Of a DNA stretch of 64,000 nt, positions 41,665 to 49,660 are shown piece by piece. Position 1 is the stretch's first letter, and every line of letters starts with the position of its first letter. The notes beneath the pieces were generated by a model. It did no database searches and was not told the origin of the DNA. It saw only the letters and a program-made list of their open reading frames with translations. This stretch comes from Faecalibacterium sp. I3-3-89 (GTDB lineage: Bacteria; Bacillota; Clostridia; Oscillospirales; Ruminococcaceae). The DNA is taken from the NCBI RefSeq assembly GCF_023347275.1, contig NZ_CP094468.1, positions 310,001 to 374,000 of the forward strand, written 5' to 3'. The position numbers and the translations under genes are program-made.

Positions 41665-42456
41665 GTGGAAGGACGGAAGCAGTTTGCGGTGGTGGGCGGC
41701 GACGCCCGGCAGGCGGCAGCGGCCCGGGCGCTGGCCCGGGCAGGGTACAGTGTGGGCGGGCCGGAGAAGATCGCGGTGGCGGATTATATCCTGCTGCCTC
41801 TGCCGCTGGACGCGGCCCGGACGCCGCTGGCCGAGCTGCTGCGGGCCGCACGGCCCGGCACGCTGGCGCTGGGCGGGATGCTCTCGGCGGAGGCGAAGGC
41901 CATCGCTGCCGAGGCGGGGGTGGAGCTGGTGGACTACTTCGCCCGGGAGGAACTGACCATCCGCAATGCCATCCCCACGGCGGAGGGCTGCATCGGCATC
42001 CTGATGGCGGAGCGCAGCCGCACCCTGTGGGGCAGCAGCATCCTCCTCACCGGCTTCGGGCCGGTGGGGCAGGCGCTGGGCGTCCGGCTGGGGGCGCTGG
42101 GGGCGCAGGTGACAGCGGCGGCCCGCCGTCCGGCCCAGAGGGCGCTGGCGGAGAGCTTCGGGCTGCGGAGCGTGGCCATCGGACGGCTCGGGCAGCTGGC
42201 CCCGGCCTTCGACACCGTGGTGAACACCGTCCCGGCGCAGGTGCTGAGTGCGGAGGTGCTGGCCCGGCTGCGGCCGGAGAGCCTCATCGTAGATCTGGCG
42301 TCCCGCCCCGGCGGCACCGACTTTGAGGCCGCCCGGCGGCTGGGCCACAGAGCCATCCATGCGCTGAGCCTGCCCGCCGCCTGTGCGCCCGAGACGGCAG
42401 GGGAGGCGGTGGCCCAGACGGTGTGCGAGATGATCGGGCAGAGGGAGGAAGCATGA
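41665..42456 (+). CDS. dpaA: Dipicolinate synthase subunit A
   Basis: A 263-residue Rossmann protein of the SpoVFA family. The N-terminal domain begins FAVVGGDARQAAAARALARAG, and the second dinucleotide-binding block is ILLTGFGPVGQALGVRLGALG. Also typical is IRNAIPTAEGCIGILM. With subunit B it converts dihydrodipicolinate to dipicolinate, the calcium chelator of the spore core. The start is a GTG at 41665 behind GGGGAGGGG. It overlaps dpaB by four bases (ATGA). Very GC-rich codon use. Presence is notable if the organism is asporogenous, as Faecalibacterium is described. Confidence 0.88.
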   Translation: MEGRKQFAVVGGDARQAAAARALARAGYSVGGPEKIAVADYILLPLPLDAARTPLAELLRAARPGTLALGGMLSAEAKAIAAEAGVELVDYFAREELTIRNAIPTAEGCIGILMAERSRTLWGSSILLTGFGPVGQALGVRLGALGAQVTAAARRPAQRALAESFGLRSVAIGRLGQLAPAFDTVVNTVPAQVLSAEVLARLRPESLIVDLASRPGGTDFEAARRLGHRAIHALSLPAACAPETAGEAVAQTVCEMIGQREEA

Positions 42457-43046
42457 TGAGAGGAACGAGAACGCGCTGCGCGGCCTTTGCGGTCTGCGGC
42501 AGCTTCTGCACGCTGGATGCGGCGCTGGATGCGGCCCGGGCGCTGCGGGGGCAGGGGTGGGAGCTTCTGCCGGTGATGAGCTTTGCGGCGGGGCAGGACA
42601 CCCGCTTTGGCCGGGGGGCGGGCTGGCGGCAGCAGCTCGAGGGCCTGACCGGGCATCCGGTGCTGGATACCTTGCAGGCCGTCGAGCCTCTCGGCCCGCG
42701 CCGCCTGGCCGATGCCCTCGTCATCGCGCCCTGCACCGGGGCCACGCTGGCCCGGCTGGCCGAGGGTCTTTCTGATACGCCGGTGACACTGGCGGCGAAA
42801 AGCCTGCTCCGGGTGGGAAGCCCCATCGTGGTGGCCGTCTCCACCAACGACGGGCTGGGGGCATCCGGGGAGAACATCGCCCGGCTCTACCAGCGCAAGC
42901 ACTATTATTTTGTGCCTTACGGGCAGGATGACCCGAACACGAAGCCCCAGAGCCTCAAGGCGCGGTTCGAGCTGCTGCCCCAGACCCTCGAGGCGGCGTT
43001 GGAAGGACGGCAGCTGCAGCCGGTATTGCAGTGTCCATGTGGATGA
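42453..43046 (+). CDS. dpaB: Dipicolinate synthase subunit B
   Basis: A 197-residue flavoprotein of the SpoVFB family. The frame from ATG 42453 follows GGAGGAAGC and overlaps dpaA. It shows CAAFAVCGSFCTLDAAL at the N-terminus, a PPC-decarboxylase-like flavin fold with DALVIAPCTGATLARLAEGLSDTPV, and SPIVVAVSTNDGLG. It forms the dipicolinate synthase with subunit A. The tail ENIARLYQRKHYYFVPYGQDDP is highly typical. In spore formers this pair is made in the mother cell under sigma-K; no sigma-K promoter could be confirmed here. Confidence 0.9.
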   Translation: MMRGTRTRCAAFAVCGSFCTLDAALDAARALRGQGWELLPVMSFAAGQDTRFGRGAGWRQQLEGLTGHPVLDTLQAVEPLGPRRLADALVIAPCTGATLARLAEGLSDTPVTLAAKSLLRVGSPIVVAVSTNDGLGASGENIARLYQRKHYYFVPYGQDDPNTKPQSLKARFELLPQTLEAALEGRQLQPVLQCPCG

Positions 43047-43116
43047 GAAAGCTTTTCAGCCGGGGAAAAGTGTGGTATACTAACAGCATCTATGAAGATT
43101 TGTGGAGAATGAACGA

Positions 43117-44424
43117 ATGAAAAAATACCTCGCTGCGCTTCTCACAGCGTTGCTCCTGCTCTGCACGGTCCTGTCCGCCGGTGCCGTCGGCCCGGCCCTG
43201 ACGGCGACGGAGGCCTACTGCATCCTTGATGCAGACACCGGCCTTGTGCTGGCGCAGCAGAATATGAACGAAGAGCTGCACCCGGCGTCCATCACCAAGG
43301 TGATGACGCTGGGCCTTGCCTGCCAGAAAGCGCAGGGGAACTGGGACGGCGTCAAGCTTACCGTCTCCCACGAGGACGTCTACTCCCTCGCGGGCACCGA
43401 TTCCAGCCACATCGCCCTGCAGGAGGGCGAGGAGGTGCCCTTGCAGGATGCGCTCTACGGTACCATGATCGCCAGCGCCAACGACGGCGCGAACCTGCTG
43501 GCCGAATACTTCGGCGGCGGCACCATCGAGGGCGGCGTGGCGGCGATGAACGCGCAGGTGGAGGCACTGGGCCTTGAACACACCCACTTCGCCAACCCCC
43601 ACGGCATCAGCAACGACGACCACTACACCAGCTGTTACGACATGGCCCAGATCCTGCGATGGGCACTGGAGCAGCCGGGATTCGAGACGGTCTTTACCCG
43701 CAACGAGATGTACACCATGCAGCCCACGAACGTCCAGCCGGTGACCCGCTATTTCTCCCAGCAGGACAAGATGCGGCTGCATTACAGCAGGTATTATATC
43801 CCTGCCATCCTCGGCTCAAAGATCGGCTACACCAACATCGCCCGTTACAGCTACGTCTGCCTCGCGGAGCAGAACGGCGTCCGCCTCATCTGCGTGACCA
43901 TGCAGAGCCAGACCAAGCCCGATAAGTACAGCGATGTCCGCACCCTGCTGGAGGATGCGTTCGCCCGCTTCACGAGCTACACCGACCTGCCCGCGAAGGG
44001 GCTGACCGAGGAGCTGGAGGTCGTGGGCGGCGGCGGGACGCTGGGCCGCGTGACCGTCACCGACCCGGGCGTCCGGCTGCTGCTGGCCGACGGTGTGACG
44101 GCGCAGGACGTCTCGGTGTCGCTGGAGCTGCCCGAGCGGTACGTTCTGGGTGCTTCGCCGGAGGCGTATGCGGTGTATACCGTCAGCGGCGGGGACAAGC
44201 AGGAGTCGGTGGGCGTCCGGGTCCCGGCGGTCATCACCGGGCTGGACGAGCTGCTGGACGCAAACGTGGGCCGGGAGCTGGAGACCGCCTCCGACGTCCG
44301 GCCTGCCAAGACCGCCGGAATGCTCATCCTCATCTCGCTGGCCTGCACGGCTGCTGCTGCGGTCGTCACGGTGGGTGTGATGAGGCTGCTGCGCCGCCGG
44401 AACAGAAAGACCCGGAAGCGCTGA
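43117..44424 (+). CDS. Serine-type D-Ala-D-Ala carboxypeptidase (DacF/DacA type)
   Basis: A 435-residue penicillin-binding protein. It has a signal peptide at residues 1-22 (KKYLAALLTALLLLCTVLSA) and a C-terminal membrane anchor (about 405-425) followed by a basic tail RRRNRKTRKR. The active site has Ser58-Ile-Thr-Lys61 (HPASITK), Ser120-Ala-Asn122 and the third motif Lys235-Ile-Gly237 in LGSKIGYT, where most family members have KTG or KSG. It trims the terminal D-alanine from stem peptides outside the membrane. The ATG at 43117 follows GGAGAATGAACGA. Its place after dpaAB suits a DacF-like role in cortex synthesis, but that is inference. Confidence 0.88.
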   Translation: MKKYLAALLTALLLLCTVLSAGAVGPALTATEAYCILDADTGLVLAQQNMNEELHPASITKVMTLGLACQKAQGNWDGVKLTVSHEDVYSLAGTDSSHIALQEGEEVPLQDALYGTMIASANDGANLLAEYFGGGTIEGGVAAMNAQVEALGLEHTHFANPHGISNDDHYTSCYDMAQILRWALEQPGFETVFTRNEMYTMQPTNVQPVTRYFSQQDKMRLHYSRYYIPAILGSKIGYTNIARYSYVCLAEQNGVRLICVTMQSQTKPDKYSDVRTLLEDAFARFTSYTDLPAKGLTEELEVVGGGGTLGRVTVTDPGVRLLLADGVTAQDVSVSLELPERYVLGASPEAYAVYTVSGGDKQESVGVRVPAVITGLDELLDANVGRELETASDVRPAKTAGMLILISLACTAAAAVVTVGVMRLLRRRNRKTRKR

Positions 44425-44434
44425 ATCTACGCGC

Positions 44435-44455
44435 AAAAGCCGCAAAAAGGCTTTT
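44435..44455 (+). terminator. Short hairpin after the carboxypeptidase gene
   Basis: AAAAGCC (44435-44441) pairs with GGCTTTT (44449-44455). Weak, as the stem is only seven pairs. Confidence 0.45.
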
Positions 44456-44510
44456 CCATATACAACAGATCGACAAAAAACGATAAAACAAAACAGAGAG
44501 GAAAATCATT

Positions 44511-45077
44511 ATGGGTAAGTTCACGTTTACGCAGACCGAGATCCCCGGTGTCGTCGTCATTGAGCCGCAGGTGTTCGGCGATGACCGCGGCTACTTCATG
44601 GAGACGTATCAGAAGGACCAGTTCGCCGAGGCCGGCATCGACAAGGAATTTGTGCAGGACAACCAGAGCCGCTCCACCCGCGGCGTGCTGCGCGGCCTCC
44701 ACTTCCAGAAAGAGCACACGCAGGGCAAGCTGGTGCGTGTGACCAAGGGCGAGGTCTTTGACGTTGCCGTGGACTGCCGCCCCCACAGCGCCACCTTCGG
44801 CAAGTGGGTGGGCGTGACCCTCTCCGAGGAGAACAAGAAGATGTTCTATATCCCCGAGGGCTTTGCCCACGGCTTCCTTGTGCTGAGCGATGTGGCCGAG
44901 TTCTGCTACAAGTGCACCGACGTCTACGACCCCACCAGCGAGGGCGGCATCCCCTACGATGACCCCACCGTCAACGTCCAGTGGCCCGACTGCGGCTGTG
45001 AGCACAAGACCAGCGCCAAGGACAAGATCCACGAGCCGTTTGCCGCCCAGAAGTTCGAGTATTTTGAAAAGTGGTGA
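44511..45077 (+). CDS. rfbC: dTDP-4-dehydrorhamnose 3,5-epimerase
   Basis: A 188-residue cupin enzyme. It opens FTFTQTEIPGVVVIEPQVFG and has DDRGYFMETYQKDQF, the conserved QDNQSRSTRGVLRGLHFQ (substrate-binding and catalytic His) and YIPEGFAHGFLVLSD. It makes dTDP-4-dehydro-L-rhamnose, the third step of the dTDP-rhamnose pathway. The other rml genes are not in the window. The ATG follows AGAGAGGAAAATCATT. It starts a surface-polysaccharide cluster: the ABC-2 permease follows after six bases. Confidence 0.94.
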   Translation: MGKFTFTQTEIPGVVVIEPQVFGDDRGYFMETYQKDQFAEAGIDKEFVQDNQSRSTRGVLRGLHFQKEHTQGKLVRVTKGEVFDVAVDCRPHSATFGKWVGVTLSEENKKMFYIPEGFAHGFLVLSDVAEFCYKCTDVYDPTSEGGIPYDDPTVNVQWPDCGCEHKTSAKDKIHEPFAAQKFEYFEKW

Positions 45078-45083
45078 TCGCCG

Positions 45084-45893
45084 GTGAAAAAGCTCAAGGC
45101 AATGTTCAACGGCCTGTGGTGCTACCGCTATCTGCTGTGGAACCTCGTCAGCCGTGACTTCAAGCTCAAATACCGCCGCAGTGTGCTGGGTGTGGTGTGG
45201 AGCGTGCTCAATCCCCTGCTTATGTGTCTGGTGTACTGGGCCGTGTTCAGCAGCCTGATGGATATGCGGGGCAGCGGCATCGACAACTTCCCGGTCTTTT
45301 TGATGTGCGGCCAGCTGCTCTTCAACTTCTTCAATGAGGCTACCTCCACCAGCATGAGCAGCGTCCTCGGCGCGGCCTCCCTGCTCAAGAAGGTCTATAT
45401 CCCCAAGTACGTCTTCCCGCTGGAAAAGTGCTGCTTCGCCATGGTCAACTGCGTCTTCAGCTTCGTGGCGCTGGCGCTGGTGATGGTGTTCACCGGCAGC
45501 CCTATCCACATCACGGTCTTTGAGGCGCTCTACCCGCTGGTGACGCTCTTCTTCTTCAGCCTCGGCGTGGGCCTCTTCCTCGCGGCGGCGACGGTGTTCT
45601 TCCGGGACATCATGCACATCTGGAGCGTCTTTATCACGGCGCTGCTCTACTTCTCCGCCATCTTCTACGACCCCACCCAGATGACCTTCTCCATCGGCGG
45701 CTTCAATATGCAGCAGATCATCAAGCTGAACCCGATGTACTGGTATATCACGGGCTTCCGCCGCACCCTGATGTGGGGCATCCCGCTGGACATCAATATG
45801 TTCCTCGTCTGCGGCCTGTGCGCCGTCGTCTCGATGCTGGTGGGCGTCCAGATGTTCCGCAGGACACAGGACCGCTTCGTGCTGCATATATAA
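45084..45893 (+). CDS. ABC-2 type polysaccharide export permease (Wzm/TagG-like)
   Basis: A 269-residue membrane protein with six predicted segments. The cytoplasmic N-terminus has LLWNLVSRDFKLKYRRSVLGVVWS-like sequence (residues 18-42), the signature of O-antigen and teichoic-acid exporters, followed by LNPLLMCLVYWAVFSSLMDM. The C-terminal part has LNPMYWYITGFRRTLMWG. Together with the ATPase gene behind it, it exports a lipid-linked polysaccharide across the membrane. The start is a GTG at 45084 with a weak site, so it probably depends on coupling to rfbC. Confidence 0.9.
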   Translation: MKKLKAMFNGLWCYRYLLWNLVSRDFKLKYRRSVLGVVWSVLNPLLMCLVYWAVFSSLMDMRGSGIDNFPVFLMCGQLLFNFFNEATSTSMSSVLGAASLLKKVYIPKYVFPLEKCCFAMVNCVFSFVALALVMVFTGSPIHITVFEALYPLVTLFFFSLGVGLFLAAATVFFRDIMHIWSVFITALLYFSAIFYDPTQMTFSIGGFNMQQIIKLNPMYWYITGFRRTLMWGIPLDINMFLVCGLCAVVSMLVGVQMFRRTQDRFVLHI

Positions 45894-45906
45894 GGAGGAG
45901 AGAACG

Positions 45907-46650
45907 ATGGAACCTATCATCAAAGTGGACAATGTATCCATGTGCTTCAATCTCTCCACCGAAAAGCACGAGAGCCTGAAGGAATACCTCCTTGCCATGG
46001 TGCAGGGGCGCTTGCAGTACGATGAGTTCTACGCCCTCAGGGACGTGAGCCTCGACATCATGCCCGGCGATTTCTACGGCCTTGTGGGCCTGAACGGCTC
46101 GGGCAAATCCACCCTGCTCAAGACCATCGCGGGCGTGTATAAGCCCAGCAAGGGCAAGGTGACAGTCAACGGCACCATTGCGCCCCTCATCGAGCTGGGC
46201 GCAGGCTTCGACATGGACCTGACTGCCCGGGAGAACATCTACCTCAACGGCACGGTGCTGGGCTTCTCGCCCAAGTATCTGGACGAGAAATTTGACGAGA
46301 TCGTGGAGTTCAGCGAGCTGCAGAACTTCCTCGACGTCCCGCTGAAGAACTACTCCTCCGGCATGGTGGCCCGCATCGGCTTCGCCATCGCCACCATCAC
46401 CAAGCCCGACATCCTCATCGCCGACGAGGTGCTGTCGGTGGGCGACTTCCTCTTCCAGCAGAAGTGCGAGAAGCGGATGAAGGAGCTGATGGCAGGCGGC
46501 ACCACGGTCATTCTGGTGTCCCACTCCATCGAGCAGATCGAGCGGATGTGCAGCAAGGTGGCATGGCTGAGCCACGGCCGCCTCAGGATGAACGGCGACA
46601 CCCAGACCGTCTGCAACGCCTACAAGGCCGTGCAGCGGGGCGAGGCATAA
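45907..46650 (+). CDS. ABC transporter ATPase for polysaccharide export (Wzt/TagH-like)
   Basis: A 247-residue ATPase. The N-terminus IIKVDNVSMCFNLSTEKHES and the KEYLLAMVQGRLQYDEFYAL insertion are typical of polysaccharide exporters. Walker A is GLNGSGKSTLLK, the signature is YSSGMVARIGFA (a TagH/Wzt variant of LSGGQ) and Walker B is ILIADEVLSVGD. It lacks the C-terminal carbohydrate-binding domain of some Wzt proteins, so export is not expected to need a capped chain. The ATG follows AAGGAGGAGAGAACG and the gene pairs with the preceding permease. Confidence 0.92.
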   Translation: MEPIIKVDNVSMCFNLSTEKHESLKEYLLAMVQGRLQYDEFYALRDVSLDIMPGDFYGLVGLNGSGKSTLLKTIAGVYKPSKGKVTVNGTIAPLIELGAGFDMDLTARENIYLNGTVLGFSPKYLDEKFDEIVEFSELQNFLDVPLKNYSSGMVARIGFAIATITKPDILIADEVLSVGDFLFQQKCEKRMKELMAGGTTVILVSHSIEQIERMCSKVAWLSHGRLRMNGDTQTVCNAYKAVQRGEA

Positions 46651-46654
46651 AGCG

Positions 46655-48535
46655 ATGGATGTACGACTCAAACGCGCCAAAGAGCTGGCGGGCTATGCCG
46701 TCCGGCTCACAAAGGACGAGGGCCTGCCCACGATGGTGAAGCGGGGCGCGGGCTTTGTCCGCCGCCGCTTCTTCGGCAAGAGGGCGCGCTATCTGCCCGG
46801 CAGAAAGGTGCTGGAAGCCCAGAGGGCCGAGATGGCAGGAAAAACCGCCGAGGACTGCGGCCTGCCCACCATCTCCATCCTGACCCCGCTGTATAATACG
46901 CCCGAGAATTACCTGCGGGAGTTTCTGGATTCCTTTGTGGGCCAGACGGCTCCCAACGGTCAGCTCTGTCTCGCCGACGCCTCCGATGACGCCCACCCCG
47001 AGGTGGAGCGTATCGTCCGGGAATATCAGCAGAAAAATCAACGCATCGGATACAAAAAGGTCGAAAACAAGGGCATCGCCGCCAACACCAACGCCGCCGA
47101 GGCGCTGGCCGACGGCGAATACCTCGCCCTCGCCGACCATGACGATGTGTTGGCCCCCCATGCCATGTATGCGATGGGAAAGGCTATTTTGCAGCTGCGC
47201 CAGAGGGGCGAGCCGGACGGCTTTGTCTACAGCGACGAGGCCCTCTTCTCAAAGAGCATCAAAAAGCCGATGGTGGGCCATTTCAAGCCCGATTATGCCC
47301 CGGATTATCTGCTCTGCTGTAATTATATCTGCCATCTGGCGGTCTTCAGGCGGGCGCTGTACGAGCAGCTGGGCGGCGAGCGGCCCGCCTGCGACGGCAG
47401 TCAGGACCACGACCTCTTCCTCCGCCTCATCGAGCAGACCGGCGGCGCGGCCCATGTCCCGCAGGTGCTCTACTACTGGCGGGTCCACGCCGGTTCGACC
47501 TCCGGCGGCACCGACGCCAAGCCCTATGTGGCGGCGGCGGCGAAAAAGGCGCTGGCCGACCATCTGGCCCGCACCGGGCGCACCGGCAGGGTGGAGGACG
47601 GCATTTTCCCCAGCACCTACCGGGTGAAGTGGGACATCGAGGGCGACCCCAAGGTCAGCATCCTCATCCCCAGCAAGGACCACACCGACGACCTCGAGAA
47701 GTGTCTGCACAGCATCTGGGCCAAGACCGAGTGGGACAACTTCGAGGTCATCGTCATCGAGAACAACTCCACCGACCCGGCCACCTTTGCCTATTACGAG
47801 GCGGCAGAGAAGCGGTACGACGGGCTGAAGGTGGTGACGTGGCCGGAAAAGGGCTTCAACTTCTCGGCCATCAACAACTTTGGCCGGAAAGCCGCGTCGG
47901 GCGAGTACCTGCTGCTGCTGAACAACGACGTGGAGGTGCGGAACGGCGGCTGGCTCACCGAGCTGCTGCGTCCGTGTGCCCACCCCGGCGGCGCGGCCAT
48001 CTGCGGCGCGATGCTCTATTACCCCGACGAGACCCTCCAGCACGCAGGCGTCGTCACGGGTCTGGGCGGCTACGCGGGCCACAGCCACAAGTACAAGAAG
48101 GCCGGCGGCAGCGGCTATATGTTCCGCACCGCGACGGTGCAGGACTTCTCTGCGGTCACGGGGGCCTGCCTGCTGGTGAAGGCCAGTGTGTGGGATGAAG
48201 TGAACGGCCTCGACGAGAAGTTCGCCGTGGCCTTCAACGACGTGGACTTCTGCCTCCGGGTGCGGGACCGGGGCTATCGCATCGCGTGGACGCCCTACGC
48301 CCAGCTGACCCATTACGAGAGCAAGAGCCGGGGCGGCGATGAGAAGGATCCCGCCAAGGCAGCCCGCTTTGCGGCCGAACAGCAGCGTCTCTACGACGTT
48401 CACGGCAAGGCGGACATCCTTGACGACCCCTATTACAATCCCAGTCTGACCCGCGACCGGGAGGACTTCTCGGAGAGCGGCGACCTGCGGAACCTGAAAG
48501 AGGGAAAAGTGACTGTGAGGTGGCGGAACGCATGA
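46655..48535 (+). CDS. Double-domain family 2 glycosyltransferase
   Basis: A 626-residue cytoplasmic protein with two GT2 domains. After about 70 basic residues, the first domain (about 72-300) starts TISILTPLYNTP with the metal motif ALADHDDVLAP. The second (about 325-570) starts KVSILIPSKDHTDDLEKCLHSIW with the motif LLLNNDVEVRNGGW and the C-terminal FAVAFNDVDFCLRVRD (pieces kept under 20 residues). This layout is typical of rhamnan or other repeating-unit synthases that build a chain before ABC export. It probably uses dTDP-rhamnose, given rfbC nearby. The start has only a weak site, so it is likely coupled to the ATPase gene. Confidence 0.9.
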   Translation: MDVRLKRAKELAGYAVRLTKDEGLPTMVKRGAGFVRRRFFGKRARYLPGRKVLEAQRAEMAGKTAEDCGLPTISILTPLYNTPENYLREFLDSFVGQTAPNGQLCLADASDDAHPEVERIVREYQQKNQRIGYKKVENKGIAANTNAAEALADGEYLALADHDDVLAPHAMYAMGKAILQLRQRGEPDGFVYSDEALFSKSIKKPMVGHFKPDYAPDYLLCCNYICHLAVFRRALYEQLGGERPACDGSQDHDLFLRLIEQTGGAAHVPQVLYYWRVHAGSTSGGTDAKPYVAAAAKKALADHLARTGRTGRVEDGIFPSTYRVKWDIEGDPKVSILIPSKDHTDDLEKCLHSIWAKTEWDNFEVIVIENNSTDPATFAYYEAAEKRYDGLKVVTWPEKGFNFSAINNFGRKAASGEYLLLLNNDVEVRNGGWLTELLRPCAHPGGAAICGAMLYYPDETLQHAGVVTGLGGYAGHSHKYKKAGGSGYMFRTATVQDFSAVTGACLLVKASVWDEVNGLDEKFAVAFNDVDFCLRVRDRGYRIAWTPYAQLTHYESKSRGGDEKDPAKAARFAAEQQRLYDVHGKADILDDPYYNPSLTRDREDFSESGDLRNLKEGKVTVRWRNA

Positions 48536-49068
48536 ACATCAAGGGCCATTTTGAGACCATCACCCGGCATAAGCTGCTGGTGATGAAATACTGCTTTGCC
48601 TGCGGACTGTACGAGCAGGGCCTGGCCCACGACCTGAGCAAGTACAGCCCCACCGAGTTCATCCCCGGCTGCATCTATTATCAGGGCGACCACAGCCCCA
48701 ACGAGGCGGAGCGGGAGGCCAAGGGCTACACCTCGGCGTGGCTCCACCACAAGGGCCGCAACAAGCATCACCTCGAGTACTGGATCGACTACAGCACCAC
48801 CAAGGCGGGGCTGACCGGCATGAAGATCCCGCTGCGGTATGTCTGCGAGATGGTCTGCGACCGGGTCGCAGCCAGCCAGATCTATCTGGGTGACAGATAC
48901 ACCGACGCCTCCCCTTGGGAGTACTACGAGCGCAGCAGGGACCACTACCTCCTCCACCCCGAGACCCGGGCGCTGCTGGAAAAGCTCCTCCAGATGGTGC
49001 GCGACCTCGGACAGGAGCGGACGTTTGCCTACATGAAGTTCCTGCTGGGCTGCGAAAAAGATTACTGA
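48532..49068 (+). CDS. DUF5662-like protein (HD-type fold pattern)
   Basis: A 178-residue soluble protein. The pattern GLAHDLSKYSPTEF, then SAWLHHKGRNKHHLEYWIDY and EMVCDRVAASQIYLGD fits DUF5662, a small family with conserved His and Asp residues that suggest a metal site. The function is unknown. The ATG at 48532 overlaps the stop codon of the glycosyltransferase (ATGA), with GAGG upstream; a GTG at 48520 is also in frame. It ends the polysaccharide operon and is followed by a terminator. The operon position may reflect only coupling. Confidence 0.78.
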   Translation: MNIKGHFETITRHKLLVMKYCFACGLYEQGLAHDLSKYSPTEFIPGCIYYQGDHSPNEAEREAKGYTSAWLHHKGRNKHHLEYWIDYSTTKAGLTGMKIPLRYVCEMVCDRVAASQIYLGDRYTDASPWEYYERSRDHYLLHPETRALLEKLLQMVRDLGQERTFAYMKFLLGCEKDY

Positions 49069-49080
49069 GCAAAAACAGGA

Positions 49081-49116
49081 ATGCCTCCGGCTGCTGCGTC
49101 TCCGGAGGCATTTTTC
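49081..49116 (+). terminator. Terminator of the polysaccharide operon
   Basis: ATGCCTCCGG (49081-49090) pairs with CCGGAGGCAT (49102-49111), followed by TTTT. Confidence 0.9.
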
Positions 49117-49143
49117 AGGGGCGGTGTACGCCGCAAAGCCAAA

Positions 49144-49193
49144 CATCCCCCAGCCCGGACGGGACACCGCTCAGGCTGGGGGATGCTGTTTTT
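49144..49193. terminator. Second hairpin between convergent units
   Basis: CATCCCCCAGCC (49144-49155) pairs with GGCTGGGGGATG (49174-49185), followed by CTGTTTTTC on the plus strand. Confidence 0.75.
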
Positions 49194-49208
49194 CAAAAGC
49201 AGAGAAGA

Positions 49209-49331
49209 TCAGTCTTCGCTGTTGTCGATCTGGATATAGTGGGGGCCGCGTTTGTCCACAAAGAGCAGCACGCCGGTCAGCGTGACAGCCAGACAGGTCA
49301 AAACAGCGAGCAGTACTTTCAGAAATTTCAT
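49209..49331 (-). CDS. 40-residue membrane peptide
   Basis: A short frame with the ATG at 49331 behind AAGGAGGG at ideal distance. The sequence opens MKFLKVLLAVLTCLAVTLTG, one hydrophobic segment that could be a membrane anchor or signal peptide, followed by VLLFVDKRGPHYIQIDNSED, an acidic end. The strong ribosome site argues that it is real, although the family is unknown to me. It is convergent with the polysaccharide operon and divergent from rnfC. Similar tiny proteins are easily missed by annotation. Confidence 0.6.
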   Translation of the reverse strand: MKFLKVLLAVLTCLAVTLTGVLLFVDKRGPHYIQIDNSED

Positions 49332-49660
49332 GGTCAGACCCTCCTTAACGGGATGCGCCCCGGGCACGGGGTGCGCCCTGAGCTTTGTTGATTGTAGTAT
49401 AGCATATTCCTGCCGGAAAGGCAAACGACCGGACTTTGGGAAAAGTTGTGCGATACGAACGAAAAAATAGGAGGTTAGTCTCAACTAATCGTGAAAAACA
49501 GCCAAGAAATTTAAGAAAATCCTCTCATTTTGGCCTTGTTGTCGTTGACTTCCCACCGCAAAATGATACAATAAGTGTGTTAAGCAGCACCTGTCCCTGT
49601 ACCAGTGCGCCTGCATGGGCGTGGGGACGGCAATTCAAGCAGAATGGGGGATTTAATTCC
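49332..49660. promoter_or_regulatory. Long leader region of the rnf operon
   Basis: A 329-base gap. The promoter TTGACT (49545-49550), 16-base spacer, TACAAT (49567-49572) lies about 90 bases before rnfC. Upstream there is an inverted repeat TTAGT (49475-49479)/ACTAA (49484-49488), with a free AGGAGG (49469-49474). A long in-frame extension of rnfC through this region is not supported by composition. Confidence 0.55.

Noticed and set aside
49436..49660. A 75-residue N-terminal extension of rnfC
   Set aside because: The promoter at 49545-49572 lies inside it, the residues do not match RnfC, and the start at 49661 gives the family's usual N-terminus.
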